DNA of 64,000 nucleotides from an uncultured Flavobacteriales bacterium (GTDB lineage: Bacteria; Bacteroidota; Bacteroidia; Flavobacteriales_G; Salibacteraceae). This document shows, piece by piece, positions 1 through 9,326 of this stretch. A model generated the notes under the pieces. It had not been told where the DNA came from. It saw nothing but the letters and a program-made list of their open reading frames with translations, and made no database searches. Where the stretch lies: assembly GCA_943788775.1 (NCBI GenBank), contig CALSRO010000006.1, positions 1-64,000 of the forward strand, in the 5' to 3' direction. The translations under genes and the position numbers were made by a program. Within the stretch, counting starts at the first letter, position 1. Each line of letters opens with the position of its first letter.

Positions 1-562
1 TTTCTCCTTTTGGCGATTTCGATCGTTTCGATCATTTCTGTCGTTTCGATCATTTCTGTCATTGCGTTCCTTGCGATCGCCATTGTCATTCTTATCACCG
101 CCTTCTTCTTTAGCCGGAGCATCGCCATCTTTCGCGTTTGAGTCGCCTGTAGGCTTGTTTCTACGATTGTTGTCTCTTTGGCGAGGATTGTTCTCACGCT
201 TTGGAGCTTCTCCTTTACCTTCTTCTTTAACTGGAGCATCGCCATCCTCTTTTTTATCTGCTGGTTTCCTTGAAGGTTTGTCAGCAGGTTTTGCATCAGA
301 TGGAGCATCTGTCTTTGCTTCACTAGGTTTTGCCTCTTGCGGCCTTGGTTTGCGCTCGCGAGTTGGTTTTTTTTTCTTCTGAAGAGTTTTCAGTTTTGGC
401 AGGTTTTGCTTCAGCGGGCGCTGGTTGCATTGCCTGAATGTCGAGGATCTGATAGATCAACTCTTGTTTTTTAAGCTTCTCAGCTTTTGGAACGTTTAGC
501 TTGTCAGCTATTTCTTTTAGTTCTGAAACTAATTTTTCGTTCAGTTCTGTAATGTCGTACAT
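1..562 (-). CDS. rho: Transcription termination factor Rho, N-terminal part (cut by window edge; frameshift at A9 tract)
   Basis: Rho is the hexameric RNA-dependent helicase that ends transcription at Rho-dependent sites. The ATG at 562 opens a typical Rho N-terminal SAP-like domain (MYDITELNEKL, then KKQELIYQILD), followed by the low-complexity insertion usual in Bacteroidota. The frame that starts at 562 meets TAG at 323-325. If one A is dropped from the nine-A run (plus-strand T9 at 367-375), the frame continues to the window edge through a Lys/Pro/Asp-rich stretch and an Arg-Asn-Asp repeat, as expected for this insertion. The helicase core lies outside the window. Either the base count is wrong or expression needs slippage or frameshifting at A9. 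Identity is secure from the N-terminus and from the adjacent DUF4293 gene, a common neighbour of rho in this phylum. Confidence 0.85.
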
Positions 563-757
563 AGAATAATAAAAATGTCTTTCTGGAAAATATAAGCCGG
601 ACGGCTTGTTTCAATAAAGTGAGATCTGTAGTTTGTTTGAAATGCGATGAAAAACGCTAGAAGAGATCGTATTGCGTTCAGTCGCTGATGCAATAATAAG
701 AACACTTTTGTGATTCTTACCATAAGATTTCAATTTTTGCAGGGTTAAAACAAATCT

Positions 758-1213
758 ATGATTCAAAGAATTCAGTCCATTTACCTATTGGTAGCCATCG
801 CACTTCAATCATTGTCGCTCATTTTGAACTGGTCAACCTACCTGCTGCCCGAGTATTATTATGCGCTTACTGGATCATCTAGCTCCTTCGGGTCTATTAG
901 TGCAATGCCGTTGATGTTGGGAGTTATTGTGAGTATCATTCTGTTGCTGGTTGTGCTGCTCCAATTCAAAGACAGAAAGAAGCAAATGCAGTTTGCTAAC
1001 ATCGCCATGATTCAATTGGTTTTAGTGATTGGACTATTTTCATGGTTGCATTACAATCTAATCAACGCCATAAAAGCTTCAAATCCTGAGTTAGAGATAG
1101 GATATGGAATTGCCGTCATTTTTCCAGTGTTGAGTGCCATACTGGTGTGGTTGGCAAAAAAGGCCATTAAGAAGGATGATGATTTGGTGAGGTCAGCTGA
1201 TCGACTTCGATGA
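758..1213 (+). CDS. DUF4293 family integral membrane protein
   Basis: This 151-residue protein has four hydrophobic segments, at about residues 8-25, 50-70, 81-100 and 115-134, and a charged C-terminal tail (KKAIKKDDD). It begins MIQRIQSIYLL, the typical start of the DUF4293 family, which is found in Bacteroidota and often lies beside rho. No catalytic motif is visible and the function is unknown. It is divergent from rho, with about 195 bases between them in which no further gene is seen. Its last 21 bases overlap the end of the convergent phosphoesterase gene. Confidence 0.85.
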   Translation: MIQRIQSIYLLVAIALQSLSLILNWSTYLLPEYYYALTGSSSSFGSISAMPLMLGVIVSIILLLVVLLQFKDRKKQMQFANIAMIQLVLVIGLFSWLHYNLINAIKASNPELEIGYGIAVIFPVLSAILVWLAKKAIKKDDDLVRSADRLR

Positions 1214-1726
1214 TCTTGGACCAAGCTCTATGGCTTGTAGGTTATGTAATTTTCCGTCTAATATTTCCATTTTGAGTAGGGTTCGGATCTTCTGAAACCC
1301 ATGCCTGCCTGCCGCACCTGGATTGATGTGAAGTAGGTTGAATTTTCTATCGGGCATTACTTTCAAAATGTGCGAATGGCCGCATATCAAAGTGTCAGGT
1401 TGATGACTTCGAATCAAATCTCTCGTCATTTCATTATAGCGCCCCATTGCGCCAGCAATGTGAATCAGCAAGATCTTATGACCAACTAAGTCTAATAATT
1501 CCCATTCTGAACATCTGGCTCTGATGGCATTGCCATCAATGTTTCCAAAAACGCATTTGGTGGGAGCTACTTGCTCCAATTGATCCAGGACTCCGTTATC
1601 GCCCACATCGCCTGCATGAATGATTACATCAGAACCTTCCAAGTAGTGAATGATTCGATCATCCATGTAACCATGCGTATCACTGAGTATGCTGACTTTC
1701 ACAGGGGCAAAGGAATGAATAATCAT
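1193..1726 (-). CDS. YfcE/MJ0936-type calcineurin-like metallophosphoesterase
   Basis: A 177-residue dimetal phosphoesterase of the small YfcE/MJ0936 group, probably acting on phosphodiesters in the cytoplasm. Visible metal-binding motifs, in order: SDTHG (Asp16, His18), HAGDVGD (Asp40), GNID (Asn62), LIHIAG (His89) and CGHSH (His117, His119). The set is complete. ATG at 1726 was chosen because the core begins at VKVSILSD; a farther upstream ATG would add unconserved residues, and a GTG at 1702 is also possible. It is divergent from ftsE, and its stop overlaps the DUF4293 gene end. Confidence 0.9.
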   Translation of the reverse strand: MIIHSFAPVKVSILSDTHGYMDDRIIHYLEGSDVIIHAGDVGDNGVLDQLEQVAPTKCVFGNIDGNAIRARCSEWELLDLVGHKILLIHIAGAMGRYNEMTRDLIRSHQPDTLICGHSHILKVMPDRKFNLLHINPGAAGRHGFQKIRTLLKMEILDGKLHNLQAIELGPRSSKSIS

Positions 1727-1814
1727 GATCCATCTTTTCCACATTGCTATTGTCCACAACTCCAACAATACATGGGCGCGACAAGCATTATCACCGCTAC
1801 ATTTGTTTTATACT

Positions 1815-2624
1815 ATGGAATCAATCGCATCAATTCGTGACTGCAACATTTACATCGACAAGCACTTGGTGTTGAAGGATGTGAATTTTGACATCAATAA
1901 AGGAGAATTCATTTATCTGATCGGAAAAACCGGTACGGGTAAGAGTAGCTTGCTCAAAACGCTTTATGGCGAATTGGAAATGACTGAGGGTACTGGCCAC
2001 GTGGGTGAATTTGATCTGCGCAAGCTCAAACGCAAGCAGATACCGTTTTTACGAAGGAAGCTGGGTATCGTATTTCAAGACTTTCAGTTGCTCACAGATC
2101 GTTCGGTGGCGGAGAATCTCATTTTTGTCATGAAAGCCACTGGTTGGAAAGACAAAAACAAAATGAAGGCCCGCATCCAAGAAGTGTTGGAAAAGGTAGA
2201 ATTGGGGACAAAGGGATTTAAGATGCCGCACGAATTAAGCGGTGGCGAGCAGCAGCGCTTGGCCATTGCGCGCGCTTTGATCAACGATCCTGTCTTGATT
2301 TTGGCCGATGAGCCAACGGGAAACTTAGATCCGGAAACCTCGGATAACATTCTCAAACTATTATTTGACATTAGCCAAAGCGGTCGATCTGTTTTAATGG
2401 CTACCCACGATTATGTTCACATGAGTAAGTACGGAAACCGAACGCTGAGGTGCGATGGAGGTGTCATTATTGACTCTCAGGTAGATATGTCTGCTCCATT
2501 GGCGAGACCTCAAGCGCAGGAGAAGCCTGAAGAAACAAAGATCACCAAGCCGACATCTGAACCGACTTTGGGTTCGTTGGATGAAACGGCAGGTGAAGAA
2601 AAAGGAGAGAAGCCGGCTAAATAG
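1815..2624 (+). CDS. ftsE: Cell-division ABC transporter ATP-binding protein FtsE
   Basis: FtsE is the ATPase that pairs with FtsX at the division septum to control peptidoglycan hydrolases. The 269-residue protein shows Walker A (GKTGTGKS, 37-44), the Q-loop (Gln88), the signature LSGGEQQR (141-148), Walker B (LILADEPTG, 161-169) and the switch His198. The start at 1815 puts the nucleotide-binding fold at the normal position; the open frame runs farther upstream only as non-homologous sequence overlapping the divergent gene. The last 45 or so residues form a Pro/Glu/Lys-rich tail beyond the usual FtsE length. ftsX is not adjacent. The stop is 2 bases before the glycosyltransferase, so the two are probably co-transcribed. 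Confidence 0.9.
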   Translation: MESIASIRDCNIYIDKHLVLKDVNFDINKGEFIYLIGKTGTGKSSLLKTLYGELEMTEGTGHVGEFDLRKLKRKQIPFLRRKLGIVFQDFQLLTDRSVAENLIFVMKATGWKDKNKMKARIQEVLEKVELGTKGFKMPHELSGGEQQRLAIARALINDPVLILADEPTGNLDPETSDNILKLLFDISQSGRSVLMATHDYVHMSKYGNRTLRCDGGVIIDSQVDMSAPLARPQAQEKPEETKITKPTSEPTLGSLDETAGEEKGEKPAK

Positions 2625-2626
2625 CT

Positions 2627-3517
2627 ATGCTCAGCATCCTCATACCCATTTTCAATTACGATGTACGTGCATTTGTCAAATGTTTGTCCGACCAATCGGT
2701 TGCGTTTGAGCATGAGGTGGAAATTATTTGCATGGACGATGCCAGCGAAGCAGAGTTTCGATCCCTAAACGCAGAAATTGTTCACTATCCGAATGCGCGA
2801 TGTATTCAAAGTGATCAAAACTTGGGACGCAGTGCGGTTAGAAACGCTTTGGTTGAATTAGCCAAGTTTGAACATTTACTGCTTTTGGATTGTGATGGAA
2901 TGTGTGTCAATCCCAATTATCTAGACCATTATGCGAAGCAATGGGATAAGTATGACGTGGTGTATGGAGGTCGCGTGTATAACGAAGAAGCTCCAGATGA
3001 CCATGACTTATATTTCCATTGGTATGTGGGTAGCATCCGAGAAGCCATCCTAGTAGAACAGCGTAGGTTAAATCCTTACAAAAGTTTCATGACGAATAAC
3101 TTTCTTATTCGGAAGTCGGTCTATAGTCAGATCAAGATGGACGAATCAGTTCAAGGTTATGGACACGAAGACACGCTTTTCGCGCAGGAGTTAAAGCGGG
3201 CTGGATTTACCATTTCACACATTGACAATCCCATCGAGCACTTGGGGATAGAAACCAAAGAGGTGTTTCTTCAAAAGAGCCTGAACGGAGTCAAGAACCT
3301 CGCTCAACTGATTAAAGCCAAGCAGGTGGATGACAGCATACGGTTGGTGAAGTTTTATCACAAGTTGAACCAATGGAAATTGATTGGAATCATCTCATTC
3401 CTAGTAAAAAGTCTTGACACTCAAATTCAAAAGAATCTGGAAGGACCAGCTCCTAACTTGCTCTGGTTCGACTTCTGGAAGCTAAGTATGCTTCACAGAT
3501 TTATGCGAGTCAATTAA
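2627..3517 (+). CDS. Family 2 glycosyltransferase
   Basis: A 296-residue GT-A fold enzyme expected to transfer a sugar from a nucleotide-sugar donor to an envelope acceptor. The start MLSILIPIFNY, the MDDAS motif (about 36-40) and the metal-binding DCD (88-90) are typical of GT2. Further on, GYGHEDTLF carries the ED acceptor/catalytic motif. No membrane helix is evident apart from a weakly hydrophobic stretch near 250. It follows ftsE by 2 bases. Its stop overlaps the stop of the convergent T9SS protein. Donor and acceptor cannot be read from the sequence. Confidence 0.88.
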   Translation: MLSILIPIFNYDVRAFVKCLSDQSVAFEHEVEIICMDDASEAEFRSLNAEIVHYPNARCIQSDQNLGRSAVRNALVELAKFEHLLLLDCDGMCVNPNYLDHYAKQWDKYDVVYGGRVYNEEAPDDHDLYFHWYVGSIREAILVEQRRLNPYKSFMTNNFLIRKSVYSQIKMDESVQGYGHEDTLFAQELKRAGFTISHIDNPIEHLGIETKEVFLQKSLNGVKNLAQLIKAKQVDDSIRLVKFYHKLNQWKLIGIISFLVKSLDTQIQKNLEGPAPNLLWFDFWKLSMLHRFMRVN

Positions 3518-5766
3518 CGTTTTACCATCGTTCGTTCTTCCGAAACATTGTCTCCAATCATTCGCACAGTATAGGTTCCACTGGCCAATGCACTTAAGTC
3601 GATCTGTGTTGAAGTATTGTTTAAATTCTTGGTGTAAACGACTCGCCCTTGTATGTCTATAATCTCAATTCTATCGGAACCGCTCAGTTCTTTCAATTGA
3701 ATCTCGATGATGCCATCGGTGGGGTTGGGGTAAATGGAGAATGAGCTCGCCCCAGCTTCGGATATGGAAAGTGGATAAACTACAATGCTTTGTTCTGTTG
3801 AGCCGATGCAACCATTGCTATCGGTTTGCACCACTTTAATTGTTCCAGCCATGGTATCGGCCCAAAGAACCTTAACGCGATGACCATTTTCCTGAGTGAT
3901 GGTACCACCAACCACAGTCCAATCAAATGAACTGCTCGGATTTTCCACTACTTCATAAGAATGATAGTCTCCACCAGTCACTTCGTAGTTTCCTGAAATC
4001 TGGCCAGGATTCGCAGTGATGGTGCGGTTGTCAACTATTTCAATGGTATTGTAATCCATATACAAATTAGAGTCGATTACCGTAACCGAGTAAATGCCAG
4101 ATGTTAAGCTGTCGTTGGATGCCCCTTCTAAATTGGGATTCCAAAGGAAATTATAAGGTTCAGTGCCTCCCGTAACTTGAGTGCTAATCGATCCAATATC
4201 GCTATTGACGCATAAGTTGTTCTGTGCGATTAGGTCAAGCTTTGGATGCGTGATACCTTGGTCGATGGTGTTGATGGTGCTATTTGTTCGGATGGGTGCG
4301 TTGTAGTCAAAATAGATATCCACGTAATTCCTGATTTCAGTACCCAATGCCAAGTTTTCCTTTGCCTTAACTGAGAAAACAAACCAACCCTTTGATCCTT
4401 CTTGACTGGCTCCGCTGTCTGGGAGTTGTATGTTTTTGAAGTCAAACCGAAGAACTCGATCATTGTAGTAAGCTACCGTCATGGGGTGTTTACTGTCTAA
4501 GATTTCAATGCTCTCCAGATCGAGATGCTCACTGAGCGTATCAATGACAAATACATTGATCGCAGTATCATTTCCCGTGTTCTGAAAGTTGACCGTGTAA
4601 GTAAATTCCGTTTCGGGCGCCACTTTTCCAGAGGGGCCGTTACCCTGTGGAGTCACTAATTTGTTGTTCGGGTCGTATGGGCCACCAATTTCAAGATCCC
4701 AAATGTGGTTGTTGTTTGTTAAATCCACTTCTGTCGGATCTGAAAAAACAAACACTTTGAAATTTACTCTGTCGCCAATAGCAGCGCTAGTGTCAGTGAT
4801 GAAATTGAATCTTGAAAAAAGCACTCGTTGGCCGATTCCTAGCACCCCTGCCTCGTCAAATTGAAGATTCCAATAAAAACGATTTCCATTGGAGCTATCG
4901 GGTTCTGGGCCCTCAATCATGCCCGTCCAGTGCAATTCATCATCCAATTCCAAAATGACATGGGCAGTATTTGAGGTGCATGTGTTTGCATTTACTCTGA
5001 ACGTAGCAAAACCAGATTCGCCAGGATTTCCAACAATCGAGGTGCCATGTACGGAAGCAACATCAAATACTGTGTTACATTTTAAGGGAATATTTAAGTT
5101 AGTATCATTTAAGGTGGAAAAGCTTAGTTCAGTTGAGTTGCAGGATATATAGTTTGAACCACCACTTCTTTTTACTCTACATTGTTCCATTCCCGAGGTT
5201 ACGTAAGCTCTATAAAAGCCGGTCGAATCGGTAAACCCAGCACCAATAATGGTTTCATTTGAATCGTAAAAAACAAGGTTTTGTCTCGTTACTCCATTTT
5301 CACTTGTATCTAAACTGCAATCGTTGTTAACATCGTTAAAGCCAACTCCCTTTATTTTAACACAATCTGGTGAAATTCGAAAATTGGGAGATTGATTTTC
5401 ATTGTCAGCTTCCACAGGATACAAGAATGTTGCTCTAGCTTGGTATTCACCTGGTGTTTCATAAATGTGCGGTACAATTTCATTAAAATAGCAATTGTTG
5501 CCTGAGAAGTGCACAATGGCAGTATCGTATTTACCGTCTTGCCATTCGAATAATACAACACCTGAATCAGGACAAGGGTTGCTACCTACCAATAAGAATC
5601 CAAATATTTTCGCATTTACCTGAGCGGGCATTGGACAGAAACTACTGGCATTACCTAAGTGAAATGACCAATAGTAATAACTCTGTGCAGAGCTAGATGT
5701 TACGACCACGCATAAAAAAATGCAGACTGAAATACTTGCTTGGGCTATAAAGCTGGAATTTTTCAT
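3514..5766 (-). CDS. Secreted DUF11-like/T9SS type A sorting-domain protein (copy A)
   Basis: A 750-residue exported protein. It has an N-terminal signal peptide, a Cys-containing N-terminal region, a conserved-repeat (DUF11-like) domain around GGPYDPNNKLVTPQG and YTVNFQNTGND, a SprB-like segment, and a C-terminal T9SS type A sorting domain (YPNPTDGIIEIQL to RTMVKR). The sorting tail directs transport across the outer membrane and surface attachment. ATG at 5766 is preferred to TTG at 5778. The gene lies 13 bases downstream of its paralogue in one transcription unit. The terminal 200 or so bases are strikingly similar to those of the paralogue. The ligand or adhesive role is unknown. Confidence 0.85.
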   Translation of the reverse strand: MKNSSFIAQASISVCIFLCVVVTSSSAQSYYYWSFHLGNASSFCPMPAQVNAKIFGFLLVGSNPCPDSGVVLFEWQDGKYDTAIVHFSGNNCYFNEIVPHIYETPGEYQARATFLYPVEADNENQSPNFRISPDCVKIKGVGFNDVNNDCSLDTSENGVTRQNLVFYDSNETIIGAGFTDSTGFYRAYVTSGMEQCRVKRSGGSNYISCNSTELSFSTLNDTNLNIPLKCNTVFDVASVHGTSIVGNPGESGFATFRVNANTCTSNTAHVILELDDELHWTGMIEGPEPDSSNGNRFYWNLQFDEAGVLGIGQRVLFSRFNFITDTSAAIGDRVNFKVFVFSDPTEVDLTNNNHIWDLEIGGPYDPNNKLVTPQGNGPSGKVAPETEFTYTVNFQNTGNDTAINVFVIDTLSEHLDLESIEILDSKHPMTVAYYNDRVLRFDFKNIQLPDSGASQEGSKGWFVFSVKAKENLALGTEIRNYVDIYFDYNAPIRTNSTINTIDQGITHPKLDLIAQNNLCVNSDIGSISTQVTGGTEPYNFLWNPNLEGASNDSLTSGIYSVTVIDSNLYMDYNTIEIVDNRTITANPGQISGNYEVTGGDYHSYEVVENPSSSFDWTVVGGTITQENGHRVKVLWADTMAGTIKVVQTDSNGCIGSTEQSIVVYPLSISEAGASSFSIYPNPTDGIIEIQLKELSGSDRIEIIDIQGRVVYTKNLNNTSTQIDLSALASGTYTVRMIGDNVSEERTMVKR

Positions 5767-5779
5767 TTGCTTTTTCAAA

Positions 5780-8059
5780 TTAACGTTTTACCATCGTTCG
5801 TTCTTCCGAAACATTATTTCCAATCATTCGCACGGTGTAGGTTCCACTGGCCAATGTGCTTAAGTCGATCTGAGTTGAAGCGCTGTTTAGATTCTTGGTG
5901 TAAACGACTCGCCCTTGTATGTCTAGAATCTCCATTCTATCTGAACCGCTGAGTTCTTTGAGTTGAATCTCGATGATGCCATGGGTGGGGTTGGGGAATA
6001 AGATGAATGCAACTTCTTCAGGAGTGTCAATTCCTACAAACAGGATTGGAACGATTTGGCTAGTATCTATATCGCAGCCTTTGTCGCTGGTTTTGGTGAC
6101 GGTGATTGTACCTTCTGGTCCGGCATTCCATTGTATTTCAGCGCTATTCGCGATGGATTGAAGCACTTCACCACCATCGGCTGACCATAGGTAGGAGGCC
6201 TGCGCATTGGCTTCCACCGAATAGGTGTACGACTTCCAGGATTGAACGCTGAGCGGTCCACTGATAGGTCCAATGAGTGGATCTTCATAGATCCTGTTTT
6301 CACTGACCACCACACTATCAACTGCTATCTGTCCGAACGTGTCAGAAATCGTAACGTAGTATTTTCCTGGGCTCAGGTTCTTCAGGGTCTTGGCATTGGA
6401 TCCGTTGCTCCAAAGGATAGAGTAGGGAAGCTCGCTGGTATTGATTTTTACTGTCGCTGAACCATTGTCGTTGTTGATACAGGTAACATCTTCATGTTGT
6501 GTAGATATATCAAGGACAATAGGTATGTACGGTGGTTCGTATAGTGTATTCAATGCGGTATTGGTGCGAATAGGGGCATTGTAATCAAAGTAAATATCTA
6601 CGTTGTTTCTGATTTGAGTGCCAAGTGGCAAACTGTCTTTCATCTTAATGGAAAACGTAAACCAACCAATCGAACCGGAAGGATCGCTGGCGCTATCTGG
6701 AAGATTGATGTCATCGAAATCAACACGAAGTACTCCATTAGAAAAATAGGAAGGTCTCATCGGGTCACTGCTCTCCAAAAATTGTATAGTGCTGTGATCG
6801 AGTAAATCGCTTAGGCTATCTATGATGAAGACATTTTTGGCCGGTGCATTTCCTGTGTTTTGAAAATTCACAGTGTAAATCAATGTGTTTTGATCCACGG
6901 TGATTTTACCATCGTCATCTAAGCCCTGTGGGGTGACTAATTTGTTGTTTGGGTCGTATGGGCCGCCTATTTTAACATGCCAGCGGTCTTTGTTGTTGCT
7001 TGTGTTTGATTCTGACTCTGAATTCACGACTTCTACCAGAAATATGGTTGATGAGTCCATTTGAGCCGTTGTTTTGGTAAGAGTTTTAAATTTTGCGTAG
7101 AGCAGTCTGCGTCTGCCTTGTGTCGCATAATCCACTGGATAATCAATGGTCCAAAACGCAGAGTTACCTATAATGCTATCAGGTGCGGGACCGATCAATT
7201 GGTTTGATAGATTTAATTGCTCGTCAATAGTCAGTTTAACTTGAGCTTGCCCATCATCGTAACCGACTGCCCAGACTTGAAATGACACTACACCTGTGTC
7301 GCCAGGAGGGCCCGAACCAGTTCTTGCGTGCTGAGTATAGATATCATTGACTCCAAAATATTCGAGACCAAAATCTAAAACGGTATCAGCGTTTGAGTTA
7401 AAGATATGACCAGTAGATGGACATTTCATAACTCCGACACTAGATGAAACACTGCTAAAAACTGACTCAAATCCTAACCCAATACTGGCAGAATATTGGC
7501 CGAGTTGATTCGAGAAACCAACGCCTACAAGAGTGCTATTTTGATCGTGGAAATTAAGCGTGGTATATTTTGCAAGAGGATCTAAGGAGTCTTGGATACA
7601 GTTGTCGATTGAGTCAATAAATACTTTTCCAGAGACTTTTGAGCAGCTCGGGGATAGCGAAAATGCTGGAGTATACTTGATATTATTGTTACCAAGAGTG
7701 TCCAAGAACGTACCACGAATTTTAAATTTCCCAGGAATTATGTATTCATGAGTGTCGACAATACTGAAAGGACAATAGTAAAACGAACCGGTAAAATGAA
7801 CAGTTACCGTATCAGAAGTTCCGTCCCCCCATTCATAAAGAATTCGACTAGAATCAGGACATGCGTTGTAATACCCAACGTTTAGGTGTCCACTGAATTC
7901 AGCTGCTATGTTCGATGGTAAAGGACAGTTGCTATTACTGGCAAGTAAGTATCCATTATAGTTGTAAGATTGGGCATAAAAAGTATTAGGTCCAATGAGG
8001 TAAATGGATAAAACAAAACTCAAAATCAGAGTTTTGTTAATCGTTGATAAAGCTTTCAT
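5780..8059 (-). CDS. Secreted DUF11-like/T9SS type A sorting-domain protein (copy B)
   Basis: A 759-residue paralogue of the following gene with the same order of parts: signal peptide (MKALSTINKTLILSFVLS), N-terminal region with CPLPSN and CPDS motifs, conserved GGPYDPNNKLVTPQG and NFQNTGNAP block, a repeat resembling SprB units, and a C-terminal sorting domain (FPNPTHGIIEIQL). ATG at 8059 gives a clean signal peptide, whereas the longer open frame adds an untypical leader. As the upstream member of the pair it probably carries the promoter. Probably a surface or adhesion protein exported by T9SS; exact role unknown. Confidence 0.85.
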   Translation of the reverse strand: MKALSTINKTLILSFVLSIYLIGPNTFYAQSYNYNGYLLASNSNCPLPSNIAAEFSGHLNVGYYNACPDSSRILYEWGDGTSDTVTVHFTGSFYYCPFSIVDTHEYIIPGKFKIRGTFLDTLGNNNIKYTPAFSLSPSCSKVSGKVFIDSIDNCIQDSLDPLAKYTTLNFHDQNSTLVGVGFSNQLGQYSASIGLGFESVFSSVSSSVGVMKCPSTGHIFNSNADTVLDFGLEYFGVNDIYTQHARTGSGPPGDTGVVSFQVWAVGYDDGQAQVKLTIDEQLNLSNQLIGPAPDSIIGNSAFWTIDYPVDYATQGRRRLLYAKFKTLTKTTAQMDSSTIFLVEVVNSESESNTSNNKDRWHVKIGGPYDPNNKLVTPQGLDDDGKITVDQNTLIYTVNFQNTGNAPAKNVFIIDSLSDLLDHSTIQFLESSDPMRPSYFSNGVLRVDFDDINLPDSASDPSGSIGWFTFSIKMKDSLPLGTQIRNNVDIYFDYNAPIRTNTALNTLYEPPYIPIVLDISTQHEDVTCINNDNGSATVKINTSELPYSILWSNGSNAKTLKNLSPGKYYVTISDTFGQIAVDSVVVSENRIYEDPLIGPISGPLSVQSWKSYTYSVEANAQASYLWSADGGEVLQSIANSAEIQWNAGPEGTITVTKTSDKGCDIDTSQIVPILFVGIDTPEEVAFILFPNPTHGIIEIQLKELSGSDRMEILDIQGRVVYTKNLNSASTQIDLSTLASGTYTVRMIGNNVSEERTMVKR

Positions 8060-8155
8060 GGGATAGTAGAATTGGGGCGTATAGGCTGTTTTAGTTTTTA
8101 TTCCTCTAAAAAATAGCAGAATAGATCGGAATAGCCGCAAACTTATGGAGAGAAT

Positions 8156-8899
8156 CTACCAGCTGCCACCGGCACCACCGCCTCCAAAGCCGCCCCCACC
8201 AAAACCTCCGAAGCCACCGCCTCCGCCACCACCAAAGCCGCCTGATGAACCACCACCAAAGCCACCAATCCATGGGGTGCCGTAGTATCCGCGTCCTCGG
8301 CTAGAATAGCCTGTGTGTCTTCTTTTCCACGAAATGAAAATGAAGATGGCCAGAATGATGATAAATGGAAGGTAGTTGGTAGGACCCCGCGTTTTTTGCG
8401 GAGTTCCTTTGTATTCGCCTGCCAAGGCTTCAATCATAGCGTTAGTCGCCAAATCAATGCCCGTGTAGTAATCGTTCGCGCGAAAGGCGGGTTTGATTTC
8501 ATTCTCGATGATGCGCTTTGCAATCGCATCTGGAATCGCGCCCTCGGTGCCATAGCCGGTGTGAATCCGTATTGCACGGTCTTCGATCGAAATGAGCAAT
8601 AGCACCCCGTTATCATTCTGCGCTCCACCAATGCCCCATGTTTCTGCCAATCGCTGGCTGAAATCGAAAGGATCATCTCCTTCTAATGATGGAAGTATGA
8701 CTACTGCAATCTGAGTGGAAGTTGTGTCGTTGTAATTGCGAAGCTTCTGTTCCAATCGATTTGCATTGGAACTGCCCAACACACCGGCATAGTCGTTCAC
8801 TAAACGATTGGGAGTAGGAGGAACTTCGAGGGCAAGAGCACCAAAAGCTACCAATACAGCAAGGGTGAGCGCGCTGAAGGACTTAATTATTCTTTCCAT
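8156..8899 (-). CDS. TPM-domain (YgcG-like) exported membrane protein with Gly-rich tail
   Basis: A 247-residue protein with a signal peptide (residues 1-23), a TPM domain (about 29-150, with LVNDYAGVL, STQIAVVILPS and NDNGVLLLIS), one membrane helix (about 180-195, LPFIIILAIFIFISW) and a long C-terminal Gly/Phe/Ser-rich tail. TPM domains are small alpha/beta folds found in periplasmic or thylakoid proteins; Psb32 is one example. The Gly-rich tail resembles other YgcG/TPM proteins. Its start overlaps the end of the next upstream TPM gene by 17 bases, in an operon with lemA. Function is not established. Confidence 0.87.
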   Translation of the reverse strand: MERIIKSFSALTLAVLVAFGALALEVPPTPNRLVNDYAGVLGSSNANRLEQKLRNYNDTTSTQIAVVILPSLEGDDPFDFSQRLAETWGIGGAQNDNGVLLLISIEDRAIRIHTGYGTEGAIPDAIAKRIIENEIKPAFRANDYYTGIDLATNAMIEALAGEYKGTPQKTRGPTNYLPFIIILAIFIFISWKRRHTGYSSRGRGYYGTPWIGGFGGGSSGGFGGGGGGGFGGFGGGGFGGGGAGGSW

Positions 8900-9326
8900 A
8901 GCTGATGTCGTCTTTCAGTTCGTTTATGTCGTCCTTTTGATAGGGAAAGAATTGCTTCAACTGTGCGCCAGCGTCCAAGACGCCTTCCACAATACCATCG
9001 GCTATCCTGCCCTCTTTAAAATGGCCCAGCATCAATTCTTTGGTTTCGTCCCAAAACCCTTGCGGTACCTTTTCGTTGATTCCGATATCACCCACGATCG
9101 CAAATTTGTGATCATCGATGGCTACAAATACGAGCACGCCATTGCGCAACTCAGTTTTGTGCATACCCAATTTATTGAAGGCTTTTACGGCCTCAGCATA
9201 TGGGTCGTTTTTACACCGCTTGTCCACATGAACGCGAATTTCGCCCGAGGTGTCGCGCTCAGCCTCTTTAATGGCCGCTAAAATTTTTGCTTCTTCTTCC
9301 TTGTTGAATGGGGGTTTTTCAAACAT
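8883..9326 (-). CDS. TPM-domain protein, soluble form
   Basis: A 147-residue TPM-domain protein (residues 10-130: SGEIRVHVDKRC, KTELRNGVLVFVAIDDHKFAIVGD) with neither signal peptide nor membrane helix, unlike the next gene in the operon. Its start shares one base with the lemA stop (TAATG), and its end overlaps the next TPM gene by 17 bases, so the three are translationally coupled. LemA with one soluble and one membrane TPM protein is a recurrent arrangement in Bacteroidota. Envelope-stress or quality-control roles have been suggested for such loci but are not shown here. Confidence 0.87.
   Translation of the reverse strand: MFEKPPFNKEEEAKILAAIKEAERDTSGEIRVHVDKRCKNDPYAEAVKAFNKLGMHKTELRNGVLVFVAIDDHKFAIVGDIGINEKVPQGFWDETKELMLGHFKEGRIADGIVEGVLDAGAQLKQFFPYQKDDINELKDDISYGKNN

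Noticed and set aside
541-723. 60-residue minus-strand frame upstream of rho
   Set aside because: It overlaps the rho start and its hydrophobic content gives no consistent topology; more likely leader DNA.
8143-8433. 96-residue frame on the minus strand over the Gly-rich tail
   Set aside because: It is an alternate-frame reading of the Gly-rich region of the TPM protein and has no homology or start context.
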